From the NCBI GenBank assembly GCA_963697365.1, contig CAVONT010000021.1, positions 248,001-312,000 on the forward strand: 64,000 nucleotides of DNA, read 5' to 3'. A program made the translations under genes and the position numbers. This DNA is from CAIXZV01 sp963697365 (GTDB taxonomy: Bacteria; Chloroflexota; Limnocylindria; Limnocylindrales; CSP1-4). This document shows positions 38,190 to 47,182 of this stretch, in pieces; positions within the stretch are counted from its first letter, which is position 1, and each line of letters begins with the position of its first letter. The notes under the pieces were generated by a model. That model saw only the letters and a program-made list of their open reading frames with translations, was not told the origin of the DNA and made no database searches.

Positions 38190-39616
38190 CGGCTGGTCGG
38201 GTCGGCGTGGTCGGCGTGATCGGCGTGATCGGCGGGCGTTTCCATGTCCGCAAGCATGCCTTGAGCGAGCAGAAGAAGCGTTGCCCGCGTGTTGCATCCG
38301 GGATCCTCGAGCACCCTGTCCACCAGCGCGTCGATCAGGTGGCCCAGGTGCGGTCCCGGCGCCAGTCCAAGGTCGCGCATGAGGTCGTTGCCGTCGATCG
38401 CCAGCGCAAACCGGTCAAGCGCCGCCTCGGCCTCCAGTTCGGCGCGGACGCGCGACCGGAACGTGGCCAGCGCTGCGTCGTCCGGATCCTGCCCGCTGCC
38501 GATGTCGTCAGCCCGCCGCAGCTCGAACAGCGCCTCGACCCGATCAGGCCCTATCCGCTGGATGAACCGCCGGATCGCCGGATCACCGAAGGTCGGATCG
38601 GCGAAGAACATGTGGTGCCGGACGAGGTGCACGACCTCATCGGCGGCCGCCCTCGGGTACCGCATCCGCCGCAGCAGTCCGTCGGCCAGGCGGGCGCCGA
38701 CCACCTCGTGGTGGTGGAAGTGCCCGTCGGCCAGCGTCGCAGGCTTGCCGATGTCGTGCAGCAGCGCGGCCAGCCGCACCACCGGCCGGTTCGCCGGCGC
38801 GGCGTCGACCGATCGGAGCGTGTGGTCCCAGAGATCCTCGCCCACGACCTTGTTCTGCGGCACGCCGCGCTGGGCCGCGAGGTCCGGTGCCAGCACGGCG
38901 AGCAGCCCCGTCTCCTGGGCGAGGCGGAGCCCGATCGACGGCTTGGGGGCCGCCAGGAGCTTCTCGAGCTCCATCCCGATCCGCTCGCCGGACAGGTGGG
39001 CGGCCAGCCCGGCGTTTGCCCTGATCGCCGCGAGGGTCGCCGGCTCCACCGCGAACTCGAGCGTCGCCGCCAGCCGCACCGCGCGCACCATCCGCAGCGC
39101 GTCCTCCTGGAACCTGGCATTCGGGTCGCCCACTGCCCGCAGCAGCCGGCCAGACACGTCCTCCACGCCACGGAACGGATCGACCAGGTGGTCGGCGGCT
39201 TCGAACGACGTCCGGCCGTACGCGATGGCGTTCACCGTGAAGTCGCGGCGCGCAAGATCGGCCACCACGTCGTCACCGAACTCCACCCGGTGGGGCCGCC
39301 TGAAGTCCGCGTAGTCGTGCTCGGACCGGAAGGTGGTGATCTCGAAGACGTCGTCATCGCGCCGGACTGCCACGGTGCCGAACCGGTTCTCGTACACCGC
39401 GCCGGGGAGCAGGGCGACGACCTCGTCCGGCCGGGCCGACGTCGTCAGGTCCCAGTCGGCAGCCTCGCGACCCAGCAGCACGTCGCGAGTGCATCCGCCC
39501 ACGACGTAGGCTGCGTGGCCCGCCTCCACGAGCCGCTCCGAGATCGCTCGGACGGCGCCAGGGATCGCCTGGTCCAGGCGTGCGGCGGCAGCCGGAGGGG
39601 GCTCGGGCGAGGCCAC
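38186..39616 (-). CDS. CCA tRNA nucleotidyltransferase/poly(A) polymerase family protein with HD domain
   Basis: A 476-residue class II nucleotidyltransferase. The head domain shows VVGGCTRDVLLGR and the catalytic DWDLTT. RRDFTVNAIAYG, QEDALRMVRAVRLAATLEF and the RNA-binding helix region follow. An HD domain carries LLHDIGKPATLADG and VRHHMF. Such enzymes add or repair the 3' CCA of tRNA. The C-terminus ends in a short ADHADHADHADP repeat, encoded by a GGCGTGATC-type microsatellite. First gene of the operon with the TPR protein and GalE. Confidence 0.92.
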   Translation of the reverse strand: MASPEPPPAAAARLDQAIPGAVRAISERLVEAGHAAYVVGGCTRDVLLGREAADWDLTTSARPDEVVALLPGAVYENRFGTVAVRRDDDVFEITTFRSEHDYADFRRPHRVEFGDDVVADLARRDFTVNAIAYGRTSFEAADHLVDPFRGVEDVSGRLLRAVGDPNARFQEDALRMVRAVRLAATLEFAVEPATLAAIRANAGLAAHLSGERIGMELEKLLAAPKPSIGLRLAQETGLLAVLAPDLAAQRGVPQNKVVGEDLWDHTLRSVDAAPANRPVVRLAALLHDIGKPATLADGHFHHHEVVGARLADGLLRRMRYPRAAADEVVHLVRHHMFFADPTFGDPAIRRFIQRIGPDRVEALFELRRADDIGSGQDPDDAALATFRSRVRAELEAEAALDRFALAIDGNDLMRDLGLAPGPHLGHLIDALVDRVLEDPGCNTRATLLLLAQGMLADMETPADHADHADHADPTSR

Positions 39617-39619
39617 GGG

Positions 39620-40237
39620 TCAGTTCCGGCCGAGGAACAGGTAGTCGCGCCAGGACTCGTTGCGCTCGTTTGCGAGGTACGGCGAGAACAGCGAGTAGAC
39701 GTCGCTTCGCGGTTCGAACGGCTGGCGCGCGAGATGCATCCGCGCCTCCTCCGGTGTCCGGCCGCCCTTGCGGTGGTTGCACGGCTTGCAGGCCGCCACG
39801 AGGTTCTCCCACGAATGGGCCCCGCCGCGATGACGTGGGAGCACGTGGTCGAGCGTCAGGTCGGAGCCGCTGTGGCCGCAGTACTGGCAGGTGTGCCGGT
39901 CGCGGGCGAAGACCTCGCGGCGCGTGAGCTTGACGCGAGGCCGCGGCCGGCGGACCTGGTGCTGGAGGCGGATGACCGACGGCGCGCGATAGACGGCACG
40001 GACCGTCCGGATGTCAGCGTGGTCGTACGCGAGAACCTCCGCCCGCGACCCGAAGACGAGCCGGAACGCGCGCGGCAGGTTCGTCACGTTGAGGGGCTCG
40101 TAGTTCTGGTTCAGAACGAGGACGACCCCGTCGAGGGGGCGAACCGAACCACGGCCGACGGCGGGTCCTTGCGGACCGGTGGCGGGTGCGCCTGCGACCG
40201 TGTGCGCGAGGCTGGTGCGGACGTGCGTCTCGGTCAG
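39620..40237 (-). CDS. HNH endonuclease
   Basis: About 205 residues. The core VVLVLNQNYEPLNVTNLPRA leads into TRREVFARDRHTCQYCG, LTLDHVLPRHRGG, WENLVAACKPCNHRKGG: an HNH metal-finger nuclease with CxxC pairs and the central His. Similar proteins are widespread housekeeping-type HNH genes in actinobacteria and Chloroflexota; their role is not settled. The start is uncertain. CTG at 40237 gives no overlap with the small gene upstream; an ATG at 40324 would overlap it by 68 bases. Confidence 0.8.
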   Translation of the reverse strand: MTETHVRTSLAHTVAGAPATGPQGPAVGRGSVRPLDGVVLVLNQNYEPLNVTNLPRAFRLVFGSRAEVLAYDHADIRTVRAVYRAPSVIRLQHQVRRPRPRVKLTRREVFARDRHTCQYCGHSGSDLTLDHVLPRHRGGAHSWENLVAACKPCNHRKGGRTPEEARMHLARQPFEPRSDVYSLFSPYLANERNESWRDYLFLGRN

Positions 40238-40256
40238 GGACTCCGTTCTGCCGCGA

Positions 40257-40454
40257 TCAGACCAGCGGCGGGTCCATCTCCCGCTCGATGCGGGCGATCT
40301 CGATCTCGATCCGGCCGACGTCATGCGACGCCTGCTCCCACTCCGGGCTGCCGCCGACCGCCGACGTCCTGCGCTTGCGGGCCTCGGCGTGCTGGGCCAT
40401 CAACTCCTCACGGGTCTTCCCGAGGACGAGATCGGTGGCGTGGTGGTCGGACAT
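40257..40454 (-). CDS. Small conserved-looking coiled-coil protein
   Basis: Sixty-five residues starting MSDHHATDLVLGKTREELMA after a GGAGG ribosome site. The sequence is charged and helical, ending with the heptad-like GRIEIEIARIEREMDP. No recognised family. It precedes the HNH gene on the same strand. Confidence 0.6.
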   Translation of the reverse strand: MSDHHATDLVLGKTREELMAQHAEARKRRTSAVGGSPEWEQASHDVGRIEIEIARIEREMDPPLV

Positions 40455-40581
40455 GGTTCCTCCGTGCATCAGGCGAAGGGTAGCGCGCCGCGCGAATGAC
40501 GGCGCCGCGAGCACGTCCGGACCCGGCCACGCCCTCTCCCAGCCCGCAGCCCGCAGACTCCAGACCGTCAGACCTCAGCCC

Positions 40582-42006
40582 TCAGCCCGCGGGCGGGATG
40601 TTGTGATTGATCCTGAGCAGGTTCGCCGGGTCGTACGTGCGCTTGATCTCTGCCAGGCGTGCCAGCTTGGCCGGCCCGTAGACGGCCAGCGCCTTCGCCT
40701 GGACCTCCCCGTCGTCCTCGCGGCCCATGAAGTTCACGTACTGGCGGTCCATCGCGAGCGGCCGCAGGCCATCCGAGAAGCCCTTGACCCAGGCGACGTT
40801 CGCCTCGTCGTCCTCCGGATCGGCCCAGAACCCGTAGATGTTCAGCCACAGGTGCGCCGACCGGTCGGGGAACGCGGTCGCGTCCTCGGGCACCCGCGCG
40901 AAGGCGCCGCGCATGAAGTGCAGGTCCACCGCCGTGCCGACGCGGGCCTGGGCGCCGCAGCCCTCCTCGATCGCATCGAGCACCGCGTCGTCATCGCCCG
41001 CGAACCAGGCGTTGCGCCAGTACGCCCGGACGCCCCTGGGCATGGCAGTGTCGAAGGCCGACTGGAAGGCCGTCCACGGTGTCGGGTCGGTCATCGCGAC
41101 GTCGGGAGGGCAGGCGTCCACGAGCCCCTGGACCACCGCCCGGCCCGTCTCGTGGTCGTGCCCCGCCCAGGCGTAGCCGGCGAACATCAGGGGGCGGTCG
41201 CCCATCTCCCAGTCGGCAGGCGGGACCATGAACGTCACGATCGGTGTGAGCTCGTCGGGCAGGGTCGCCGTCCATGTCCGCCAGGCACGAAGGGCCTCGC
41301 CCCAGCGCGGACGCTCGTAGACCAGCGAGCCCGCGAACGCCTCGGGTCCGTGCGGGTAGGCACGGAAGGTGAACGACGTCACGACGCCGAAGTTGCCCCC
41401 GCCGCCGCGCAGCGCCCAGAAGAGGTCGGGATGGGTCGTCGCGTCGGCGCGCACCGGCTGCCGTCGGGCAGGATCACGTCGGCCGCCACGAGGTTGTCGA
41501 TCGTGAGCCCGTACCGGCGCGTCAGCCAGCCGACACCACCGCCCAGGGTGAAGCCCGCGATCCCGGTGCCCGAGACCACGCCGATGGGCACCGCGAGGCC
41601 GTGCGGCGCCGTCGCCGGCGTCCACGTCGCGGAGCGTGGCGCCCGCCTCCACGCGGACCAGGCCGGCGGTCACATCCACCTCGACCCGGGTGCGGCCCCC
41701 CATGTCGAGCACGATGCCGCCGTCCACGGTGCCGTTGCCGGCCACGTTGTGGCCGCCGCCCCGGATCGCGAGCGGCAGCCCCGTCGAGCGCGCCAGGGCG
41801 AGCACGGCCATCACGTCGCCGTCGTCTGCGGCCCGCACGATCACCGCGGGGTGCTTGTCGATCATCCCGTTCCAGACACGGCGGGCCTCGTCGTAGGTGG
41901 CGTCGCCGGGGATGACCACCTCGCCGGTGACACGCGCGCGGAGCGAGGCGAGGTCGGCAGGCCGGGGGTCGTCGGCGGGGGCCTGGGTGTCGTCAGCGGG
42001 GCGCAT
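40582..42006 (-). CDS. FAD-linked oxidase, BBE/6-hydroxynicotine-oxidase type (compensating frameshifts near 41620 and 41455)
   Basis: About 474 residues. A PCMH-type FAD-binding domain contains LAIRGGGHNVAGNGTVDGG, whose His would carry the 8-alpha-histidyl FAD, and GIAGFTLGGGVGWLTRRYG in the middle frame. The substrate domain and the C-terminal berberine-bridge segment (VYGPAKLARLAEIKRTYDPA, ending RINHNIPP) follow. Two indels about 165 bases apart put the middle part in another frame. Such enzymes oxidise alcohols, sugars or amines with O2. Divergent from the AraC-type gene, which probably controls it. Confidence 0.85.
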   Translation of the reverse strand: MRPADDTQAPADDPRPADLASLRARVTGEVVIPGDATYDEARRVWNGMIDKHPAVIVRAADDGDVMAVLALARSTGLPLAIRGGGHNVAGNGTVDGGIVLDMGGRTRVEVDVTAGLVRVEAGATLRDVDAGDGAARPRGAHRRGLGHRDRGLHPGRWCRLADAPVRAHDRQPRGGRRDPARRQPVRADATTHPDLFWALRGGGGNFGVVTSFTFRAYPHGPEAFAGSLVYERPRWGEALRAWRTWTATLPDELTPIVTFMVPPADWEMGDRPLMFAGYAWAGHDHETGRAVVQGLVDACPPDVAMTDPTPWTAFQSAFDTAMPRGVRAYWRNAWFAGDDDAVLDAIEEGCGAQARVGTAVDLHFMRGAFARVPEDATAFPDRSAHLWLNIYGFWADPEDDEANVAWVKGFSDGLRPLAMDRQYVNFMGREDDGEVQAKALAVYGPAKLARLAEIKRTYDPANLLRINHNIPPAG

Positions 42007-42060
42007 CGGCGTGGATCCTCGTGGAGCCCGCTGGAGCGGCGGGACGTGATGGGTAGTGTC

Positions 42061-42072
42061 CACGCATGCGTG
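42061..42072. promoter_or_regulatory. Palindrome CACGCATGCGTG between oxidase and regulator
   Basis: A perfect 12-bp palindrome in the 106-bp divergent gap between the flavin oxidase and the AraC-type regulator. It could be an operator, but CG-rich palindromes of this size also arise by chance. Confidence 0.35.
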
Positions 42073-42112
42073 TCATGCTGGAAGAGACGGAATCGCTGTA
42101 ACCGGGGCAAAC

Positions 42113-43126
42113 ATGACAACACGCCGCCGCCCGGCCATCGCGCTGCTGGTCGCGCCCGAGACCTCGGCGTCGGTCCTGTACGGCCTGTACGACGTGCTCG
42201 GGACCGTAGGACCGATGTGGCCGGACATGACGGCGGCCCAGCCCGGCGACTCGCTGCTTGACGTGAGGATCGTCGCCGCCACCTCCGATCCCCTCCGGTG
42301 CTTCGGGAACATCCTCGTCGAGCCCCACGCCGCGCTGGACGACGCGGGCGACCTCGACGCGATCGTGATCTGCGACATGTACACGCCGATCGACACGCCG
42401 CCTGCTGGTCGCCATGCGGCTGAGACCGCGTGGCTTCGCCGCCAGCACGACCAGGGCGTCCTGATCACGAGCGTGTGCACGGGCTCCCTGCTCCTCGCGG
42501 AGACCGGGCTGCTCGACGGGCGGACGTGCGCCGGGCACTGGGCGTATACGGATCTCTTCGCGCAGGCCTACCCGAAGATCCGTTTCCACCCGGGCGCCAT
42601 CCTCGATACCAGCGCCGAGGCCGATGGCCTGGTCACGGCCGGCGGCGTGACCTCGTGGCAGGACCTCGCGCTCCACCTGATCGGGCGCCTGTGCGGCACG
42701 GAGCACGCCGTACGCACGGCAAGGGTCTACCTGTTCGGCGGCCACGAGGACGGCCAACTTCCGTTCAGCGCGATGAGCCGGCACATCCGCCTGGACGACC
42801 GCGTGATCAGGGACTGCCTGGCCTGGATCGAGGAGCACCCGGCCGAGCCGAACCCGGTCACCGCGATGGTGGAGCGGTCCGGCCTCACGGAGCGCACGTT
42901 CGCGCGCCGCTTCCGGGCGTCGACGGGCCGACGTCCCATCGAGCACGTGCACGCCCTGCGGATCGAGCGCGCCCGGACCCTGCTCGAGGCCGGGGATCGG
43001 ACCGTGGACGACGTCGGGTACGAGGTCGGGTATGCCGATCCCACGTTCTTCCGGCGGCTGTTCAGGCGGACCACGGGGCTGACGCCGGCTGCCTACCGGC
43101 GGAAGATGGCGCCGGTCGCACGCTAG
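42113..43126 (+). CDS. GlxA-type AraC-family transcriptional regulator
   Basis: A 337-residue regulator with an N-terminal DJ-1/PfpI-like (GATase1) domain at about 1-195. It contains the nucleophile-elbow-like ITSVCTGSLLLAETGLLDG. A C-terminal AraC double HTH follows at about 230-335 (MVERSGLTERTFARRFRAST, VDDVGYEVGYADPTFFRRLF). GlxA-type proteins sense metabolites such as amines or carnitine. Divergent from the flavin oxidase, so that gene is the likely target. Confidence 0.9.
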   Translation: MTTRRRPAIALLVAPETSASVLYGLYDVLGTVGPMWPDMTAAQPGDSLLDVRIVAATSDPLRCFGNILVEPHAALDDAGDLDAIVICDMYTPIDTPPAGRHAAETAWLRRQHDQGVLITSVCTGSLLLAETGLLDGRTCAGHWAYTDLFAQAYPKIRFHPGAILDTSAEADGLVTAGGVTSWQDLALHLIGRLCGTEHAVRTARVYLFGGHEDGQLPFSAMSRHIRLDDRVIRDCLAWIEEHPAEPNPVTAMVERSGLTERTFARRFRASTGRRPIEHVHALRIERARTLLEAGDRTVDDVGYEVGYADPTFFRRLFRRTTGLTPAAYRRKMAPVAR

Positions 43127-43150
43127 CGCGAGGGGCGGCAAGCCCGAGGC

Positions 43151-43654
43151 CTATCCGGGCCGCACGACGAGGATCAGGAGCCCCAGCAGGACGAGCGCCA
43201 CGTGGACGCCGATGAGCGCCCAGCGACCGGGCGCCACGGGATCATCGAGCGCCGGCGGCACCGGCAGGATGCGGTACCAGGTCCAGAGCCCCAGGGTGCC
43301 GCCGAGCAGGACGCCGGCCGTGACCAGCAGCCAGCCCACCTGCATCCCGCTCACACCCTGGGCCCAGCCCAGCGACAGCGCGACCAGGGCGAGGGACACG
43401 AGCGTCGCCGGGACGACCAGCAGGTAGCGGGCCACCGGTCGCGCCAGGCTCCACGCGAGGACCGAGGGCATCAGCACCCAGCCCGCCACCAGCAGCCCGA
43501 TGATGAGCCACGACGCGCCGCCGAGCGCCGCCAGCCCCGCGATGGCACCCAGTGCGACGAGGCTCACCACCGTGAGGCGCCGGACCCGTCGCTGCATCCT
43601 CGGGTCAGTGGTGAGCTCTAGGGGAACGCGCCGCCCTGCAACGGGATGGATCAC
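43151..43654 (-). CDS. Five-helix membrane protein
   Basis: A 167-residue protein with a basic N-terminus and about five membrane helices (VVSLVALGAIAGLAALGG; WLIIGLLVAGWVLMPSVLAW; YLLVVPATLVSLALVAL; VGWLLVTAGVLLGGTLGLW; LIGVHVALVLLGLLILVV). No family recognised. GTG at 43654 overlaps the upstream stop. Last of three genes with the small membrane protein and radical SAM enzyme. Confidence 0.72.
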   Translation of the reverse strand: MIHPVAGRRVPLELTTDPRMQRRVRRLTVVSLVALGAIAGLAALGGASWLIIGLLVAGWVLMPSVLAWSLARPVARYLLVVPATLVSLALVALSLGWAQGVSGMQVGWLLVTAGVLLGGTLGLWTWYRILPVPPALDDPVAPGRWALIGVHVALVLLGLLILVVRPG

Positions 43655-44058
43655 CTCACGGCTCCCGGGTGACGCCGCAGGAACACGAGGAACGCGACGA
43701 GGAACGCGAGATCGGCGAAGGCCCACGGGATGAAGAACACACTCGGGATCATCCCGAGGAGGAGGTACCAGGCGGCCAGCCCCGTGTAGCCGGCCTTGTA
43801 GATCACGCCCACCCAGACGATCGCCCGGTTGGCGATCGCATCCCACCAGGCGAACAGGTAGCTGACACCCTGGACGGTCACGAAGACGGCGGCGAGCTGG
43901 ATGTACGCGACATGGGGCGGGCCGACCATGCCGATGGCATCGAGGACGGCCTCGCCGGCCACAAGGAAGGCGATCCCCAAGGCGATGTCGTACACCGCCG
44001 CGACGAGGAACAGCAGGCGCCACCCGGTGGTGACACCGTGCGTGCTCGATCCGGTCAT
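43651..44058 (-). CDS. Four-helix membrane protein
   Basis: A 135-residue protein with four hydrophobic helices, beginning WRLLFLVAAVYDIALGIAFL and ending LAFLVAFLVFLRRHPGAVR. It resembles small uncharacterised DoxX- or DUF4345-like four-helix proteins by layout only. ATG at 44058 overlaps the radical SAM stop, so translation is coupled. Confidence 0.72.
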   Translation of the reverse strand: MTGSSTHGVTTGWRLLFLVAAVYDIALGIAFLVAGEAVLDAIGMVGPPHVAYIQLAAVFVTVQGVSYLFAWWDAIANRAIVWVGVIYKAGYTGLAAWYLLLGMIPSVFFIPWAFADLAFLVAFLVFLRRHPGAVR

Positions 44059-45386
44059 GCGTGCACCTCCACCCGGACCTCGCGCCGGTGCGCCCGGCGC
44101 TGAGCCCAGAAGCGATCCCTCCGGGCATCCCGCTCCTCGACCGTGTACAGGCGCCGGGCCAGGCCCAGCAGCCCTGCCTGCAGTTCGTCGGCCGTCATGC
44201 GCTGTGGCCGGAAGTTCACGTCGAACAGGCTGCAGCGGTCCCACGCGGTCGGCTCCAGCAGCCGGCCTTCGGCGAGGAGCCGCTCGTAGAGCGGGGTCCC
44301 CGGGAACGGGGTCATCACCGTGATCTGCACATCGAACTGACCGCTGGCGGCGGCGAACGCCTCGACGGCGTCGAACACGTCCGGTCCGTCGCCGTCGAGC
44401 CCGAGGACGAAGCAGCCGTTGACCGCGATGCCGTGGCCCTGGATCACCCGGATGTCCTCGAGGTAGCGCGGCTGGCGCCCGAGTTTCCAGTTTCGGCGCT
44501 GCTCGATGCCGTCCACCCCGGACGTCGTCGGGCTCTCGAGGCCGATCAGCAGTTCCCGGCAGCCGGACTCGCGCATGAGGTCGAGCAGCTCGGGGTCGTC
44601 GGCGATCGAGATGTCGGATTCGCTGAACCAGTGGACCCGCTCCGGGATGAGCGCCCGGAGGAGCTCCTTGCTGTGGCGGCGGCTCGCGAAGCTGTTGTCG
44701 TCGGCGAACTCGATGAACGGGTGCGGCCACAGCTGCTTGATGGCGCGCACCTCGGCCAGCACGCGCTCTACGGGCTTCGTCTTGTACAGCGGGGTCAGCC
44801 GCATCGAGGCGGCGCAGAACTCGCAGCGCCACGGGCAGCCCCGCTGGGTCTGGACCGTCAGCCGGTTGTAGCGGTCGATGTCGAGCAGGTCGAAGCGCGG
44901 CATCGGCGAGTCCGCGAGGTCGAACTCGCGCCCTTCCGGCGCGTAGACGTGCGACAGGCGCCCGTGCTGGAGATCGCGCATCACGTCGGGCCAGCCCAAC
45001 TCGCCCTCGCCGAGCACGACGGCATCGGCATGCTCGAGCGCCTCATGGGGCAGCGCCGACACGTGGAGACCACCCAGGACGACCTTCACGCCGGCGGCCC
45101 GGAACCGGTCGGCGAGGGTGTAGGCATCCCGGATCTGCGCCGAGTACGAGGAGATCGCGGCGACATCGCACGGTGGAAGCTCGGCGAGCGCCGTGATGTC
45201 CGGGACCTCGTGGTAGGTCACGTCGACATCGTCAGGGGTCATCCCGGCCAGGGTGAGGAGGCCGAGGCTGGGCAGCGAGGCGATCACCTCGCTGCGCTCC
45301 ACGAAGCCTGGGAGCGTGAGGCCCACCTCCATCAGGGCCGGGTTGGAGGAGCGGACGCCGCTGATGGCAACGAAAGCGACCTGCAT
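44055..45386 (-). CDS. B12-binding domain radical SAM protein
   Basis: A 443-residue protein. The N-terminal B12-binding-like Rossmann domain contains DVAAISSYSAQIRDAYTLAD and VVLGGLHVSALPHEALEHAD. The radical SAM cluster motif is RGCPWRCEFC (CxxxCxxC), followed by FADDNSFA and LLIGLESPT. Such enzymes do methylations or C-C chemistry using SAM, sometimes with cobalamin; the substrate is unknown. The usual cobalamin DxHxxG is not obvious, so B12 binding may be lost. Operon with two small membrane proteins, suggesting a lipid or membrane-linked substrate. Confidence 0.87.
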   Translation of the reverse strand: MQVAFVAISGVRSSNPALMEVGLTLPGFVERSEVIASLPSLGLLTLAGMTPDDVDVTYHEVPDITALAELPPCDVAAISSYSAQIRDAYTLADRFRAAGVKVVLGGLHVSALPHEALEHADAVVLGEGELGWPDVMRDLQHGRLSHVYAPEGREFDLADSPMPRFDLLDIDRYNRLTVQTQRGCPWRCEFCAASMRLTPLYKTKPVERVLAEVRAIKQLWPHPFIEFADDNSFASRRHSKELLRALIPERVHWFSESDISIADDPELLDLMRESGCRELLIGLESPTTSGVDGIEQRRNWKLGRQPRYLEDIRVIQGHGIAVNGCFVLGLDGDGPDVFDAVEAFAAASGQFDVQITVMTPFPGTPLYERLLAEGRLLEPTAWDRCSLFDVNFRPQRMTADELQAGLLGLARRLYTVEERDARRDRFWAQRRAHRREVRVEVHA

Positions 45387-45536
45387 CGCACACCGTCCTT
45401 GCTCGCCGGGACTGCCCCGGGCCCTGATGCCGGCCGATCGTCCTGCACCATGCATGCGACGCCAAGAGCCATCGGGCGTGACATCGCGCGCCAGGAACGG
45501 TCGGGCGGGCGCGCCCCGCCGACGGGCGGACCGGCC

Positions 45537-46808
45537 TCAGTCCGGGCGCTGCGTCAGGCGGACGGGCATTCCGGGCGCGACCGGCCCCTCCACGACGACC
45601 CGCGCGTACCAGCGTGCGTCCTGCGGGCGCGTCTGCGGGCTGATCCGACCGATCTGCCGCCGGTCGAACCAGTGGGCGATGGTCTGGCACGGGGCGGCCT
45701 GCCTGGTCAGCTCCAACTCGACATCGTCGGCTCCGTGGCCGATGCGCACGCGATCGCCTGCGCGGAGCCGCGCCCAGTCGATCCCGAGCAGCACGAGGTT
45801 CTCGCCGTAGGCGCCGGGGAACGCCTGGTGGCCGTCATCGCGGACACGCTCGATCGCCTCCTGCGCATAGATGCAGACGGCCTGCTCAGGCCCGCCGTGC
45901 ATGGGCTCCGGCTCCGTGTGGCCGTCCCCGTCGAGGCCGGCCAGGAGCACCCGGGCACCGTCGACCGTTCCCTTCGGCACCCCGCCGTGGTTGCGGTGCA
46001 CGGTGGCCACGACGCCCTCGGTGCCCGGCTCGATCGTCCGGCGCGCCGCCCACATCACCTCGGACTCGTACGGGAGCTCGATCGTCGCGCAGCCGGCGGT
46101 GGCCGGATCCGCCGCGAGCAGCTGCGCGACGTGCTCCAGCAGGGCTGCCCGGACCTCGGCGGGCGCCGCCGCGACGAAGCTGACCGAGGCCACCCGCTCA
46201 AGGATGTCGCCGGGCGTCATGGACTGCCGGTGCGGGACCTCGATGCAGGTCCACGGTGCGAAGAGCCCGACCCTGGCGAGATCGTCCCTCCATCTGCCGC
46301 CGCGCGCCTGTGGGGAATCGCCGGCCAGGGTGTGGATCCGGCGGCCCAGCTCCGCCACCCATGGCACGGATTCGTCGCGGAAGTTCCAGGCAAGGGCGAG
46401 CATGCCACCCGGCCGCAGCACCCGGTGGATCTCGGACAGCGCGCGCACGGGGTCAAACCAGTGGAATGCCTGGGCGACGACGACCGCATCGACGGATCCG
46501 GACGGGAGCGGGATCGCCTCGGCGGTGCCACCAAGCAGGCCGACGTCGGGAACGGCCGTCTGCAGGCGCGAGCGCATCGCGGCGACGGGCTCGATGGCGA
46601 GCACGTGCGCGCCCGTGGGCGCCAGCAGGCGCGTGAGCTTGCCGGTGCCGGCGCCCAGCTCCAGGACCGTGCGCCCGGGCCGCAAGCCGAGGTGCTCGAT
46701 GAGCGCGGCAACGGCTGCAGGAGGGTAGGTCGGCCGGGCGCGCTCGTAGGCATCGGCACCGGCGTCGAACCCGTGCGCGGCGACCGGGTGGACGGTGGGC
46801 TCGGTCAT
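45537..46808 (-). CDS. Fusion of class I SAM methyltransferase and MOSC domain
   Basis: A 423-residue protein. Residues about 1-255 are a class I methyltransferase: VLELGAGTGKLTRLLAP binds SAM, then AQAFHWFDPVRALSEIHRVL and GGMLALAWNFRDE. Residues about 265-423 are a MOSC domain: HRNHGGVPKGTVDGARVLLA, GGPEQAVCIYAQEAIE, PGAYGENLVLLGIDW and APCQTIAHWF with the conserved Cys. MOSC domains carry sulfur or molybdenum cofactor-related sulfido groups. The two halves are separate proteins in most bacteria. The frame is intact through the joint, so the fusion is real in this sequence. Confidence 0.87.
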   Translation of the reverse strand: MTEPTVHPVAAHGFDAGADAYERARPTYPPAAVAALIEHLGLRPGRTVLELGAGTGKLTRLLAPTGAHVLAIEPVAAMRSRLQTAVPDVGLLGGTAEAIPLPSGSVDAVVVAQAFHWFDPVRALSEIHRVLRPGGMLALAWNFRDESVPWVAELGRRIHTLAGDSPQARGGRWRDDLARVGLFAPWTCIEVPHRQSMTPGDILERVASVSFVAAAPAEVRAALLEHVAQLLAADPATAGCATIELPYESEVMWAARRTIEPGTEGVVATVHRNHGGVPKGTVDGARVLLAGLDGDGHTEPEPMHGGPEQAVCIYAQEAIERVRDDGHQAFPGAYGENLVLLGIDWARLRAGDRVRIGHGADDVELELTRQAAPCQTIAHWFDRRQIGRISPQTRPQDARWYARVVVEGPVAPGMPVRLTQRPD

Positions 46809-46900
46809 TTCACGACGATACTCCCGCATCCACATGGCCAAGGGCCGACACCTTTGCGGGCGCAATCGCCAGAGCTGCCGCTAGGGCAGCCGCCGCGGGG

Positions 46901-47182
46901 TCAGCCCGCAGCCGGCCCCTCGACGGCGTCCACGATCCCCACGACCACCGTGCGCAGGGGGCCGCCGTCCGTCGCACCGATCACCTGGCGCGCCGAGCCG
47001 CCCTCGTCGACGATGAGCACCGTCTCGCCCGCCCCTGCACCCACGGTGTCCATCGCGATCAGGTAGCCGCCGCTCATGGACCCGTCCGGATTGAGCAGGT
47101 CCACCAGCAGCAGCGTCCGCCCCTCGAAGATCGGCGACTTCACGGTGGACACCACGGTGCCGACCACCCGCCCCAGCTTCAC
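46901..47182 (-). CDS. BMC pentamer vertex protein (EutN/CcmL family), copy 1
   Basis: A 93-residue EutN/CcmL-family protein. Five copies cap each vertex of a bacterial microcompartment. The hallmark N-terminus MKLGRVVGTVVSTVKSPIFE, MDTVGAGAGETVLIVDEGGS and the C-terminal VGIVDAVE fit the family. GTG at 47182 overlaps the stop of copy 2 (GTGA). Last gene of the BMC operon. The gap to the methyltransferase-MOSC gene is 92 bases. Confidence 0.93.
   Translation of the reverse strand: MKLGRVVGTVVSTVKSPIFEGRTLLLVDLLNPDGSMSGGYLIAMDTVGAGAGETVLIVDEGGSARQVIGATDGGPLRTVVVGIVDAVEGPAAG

Noticed and set aside
43202..43621. Plus-strand open frame opposite the five-helix membrane protein
   Set aside because: Gln/Arg/His-rich composition typical of antisense frames in this genome; the minus strand gives clear membrane helices and an overlap with its neighbour.
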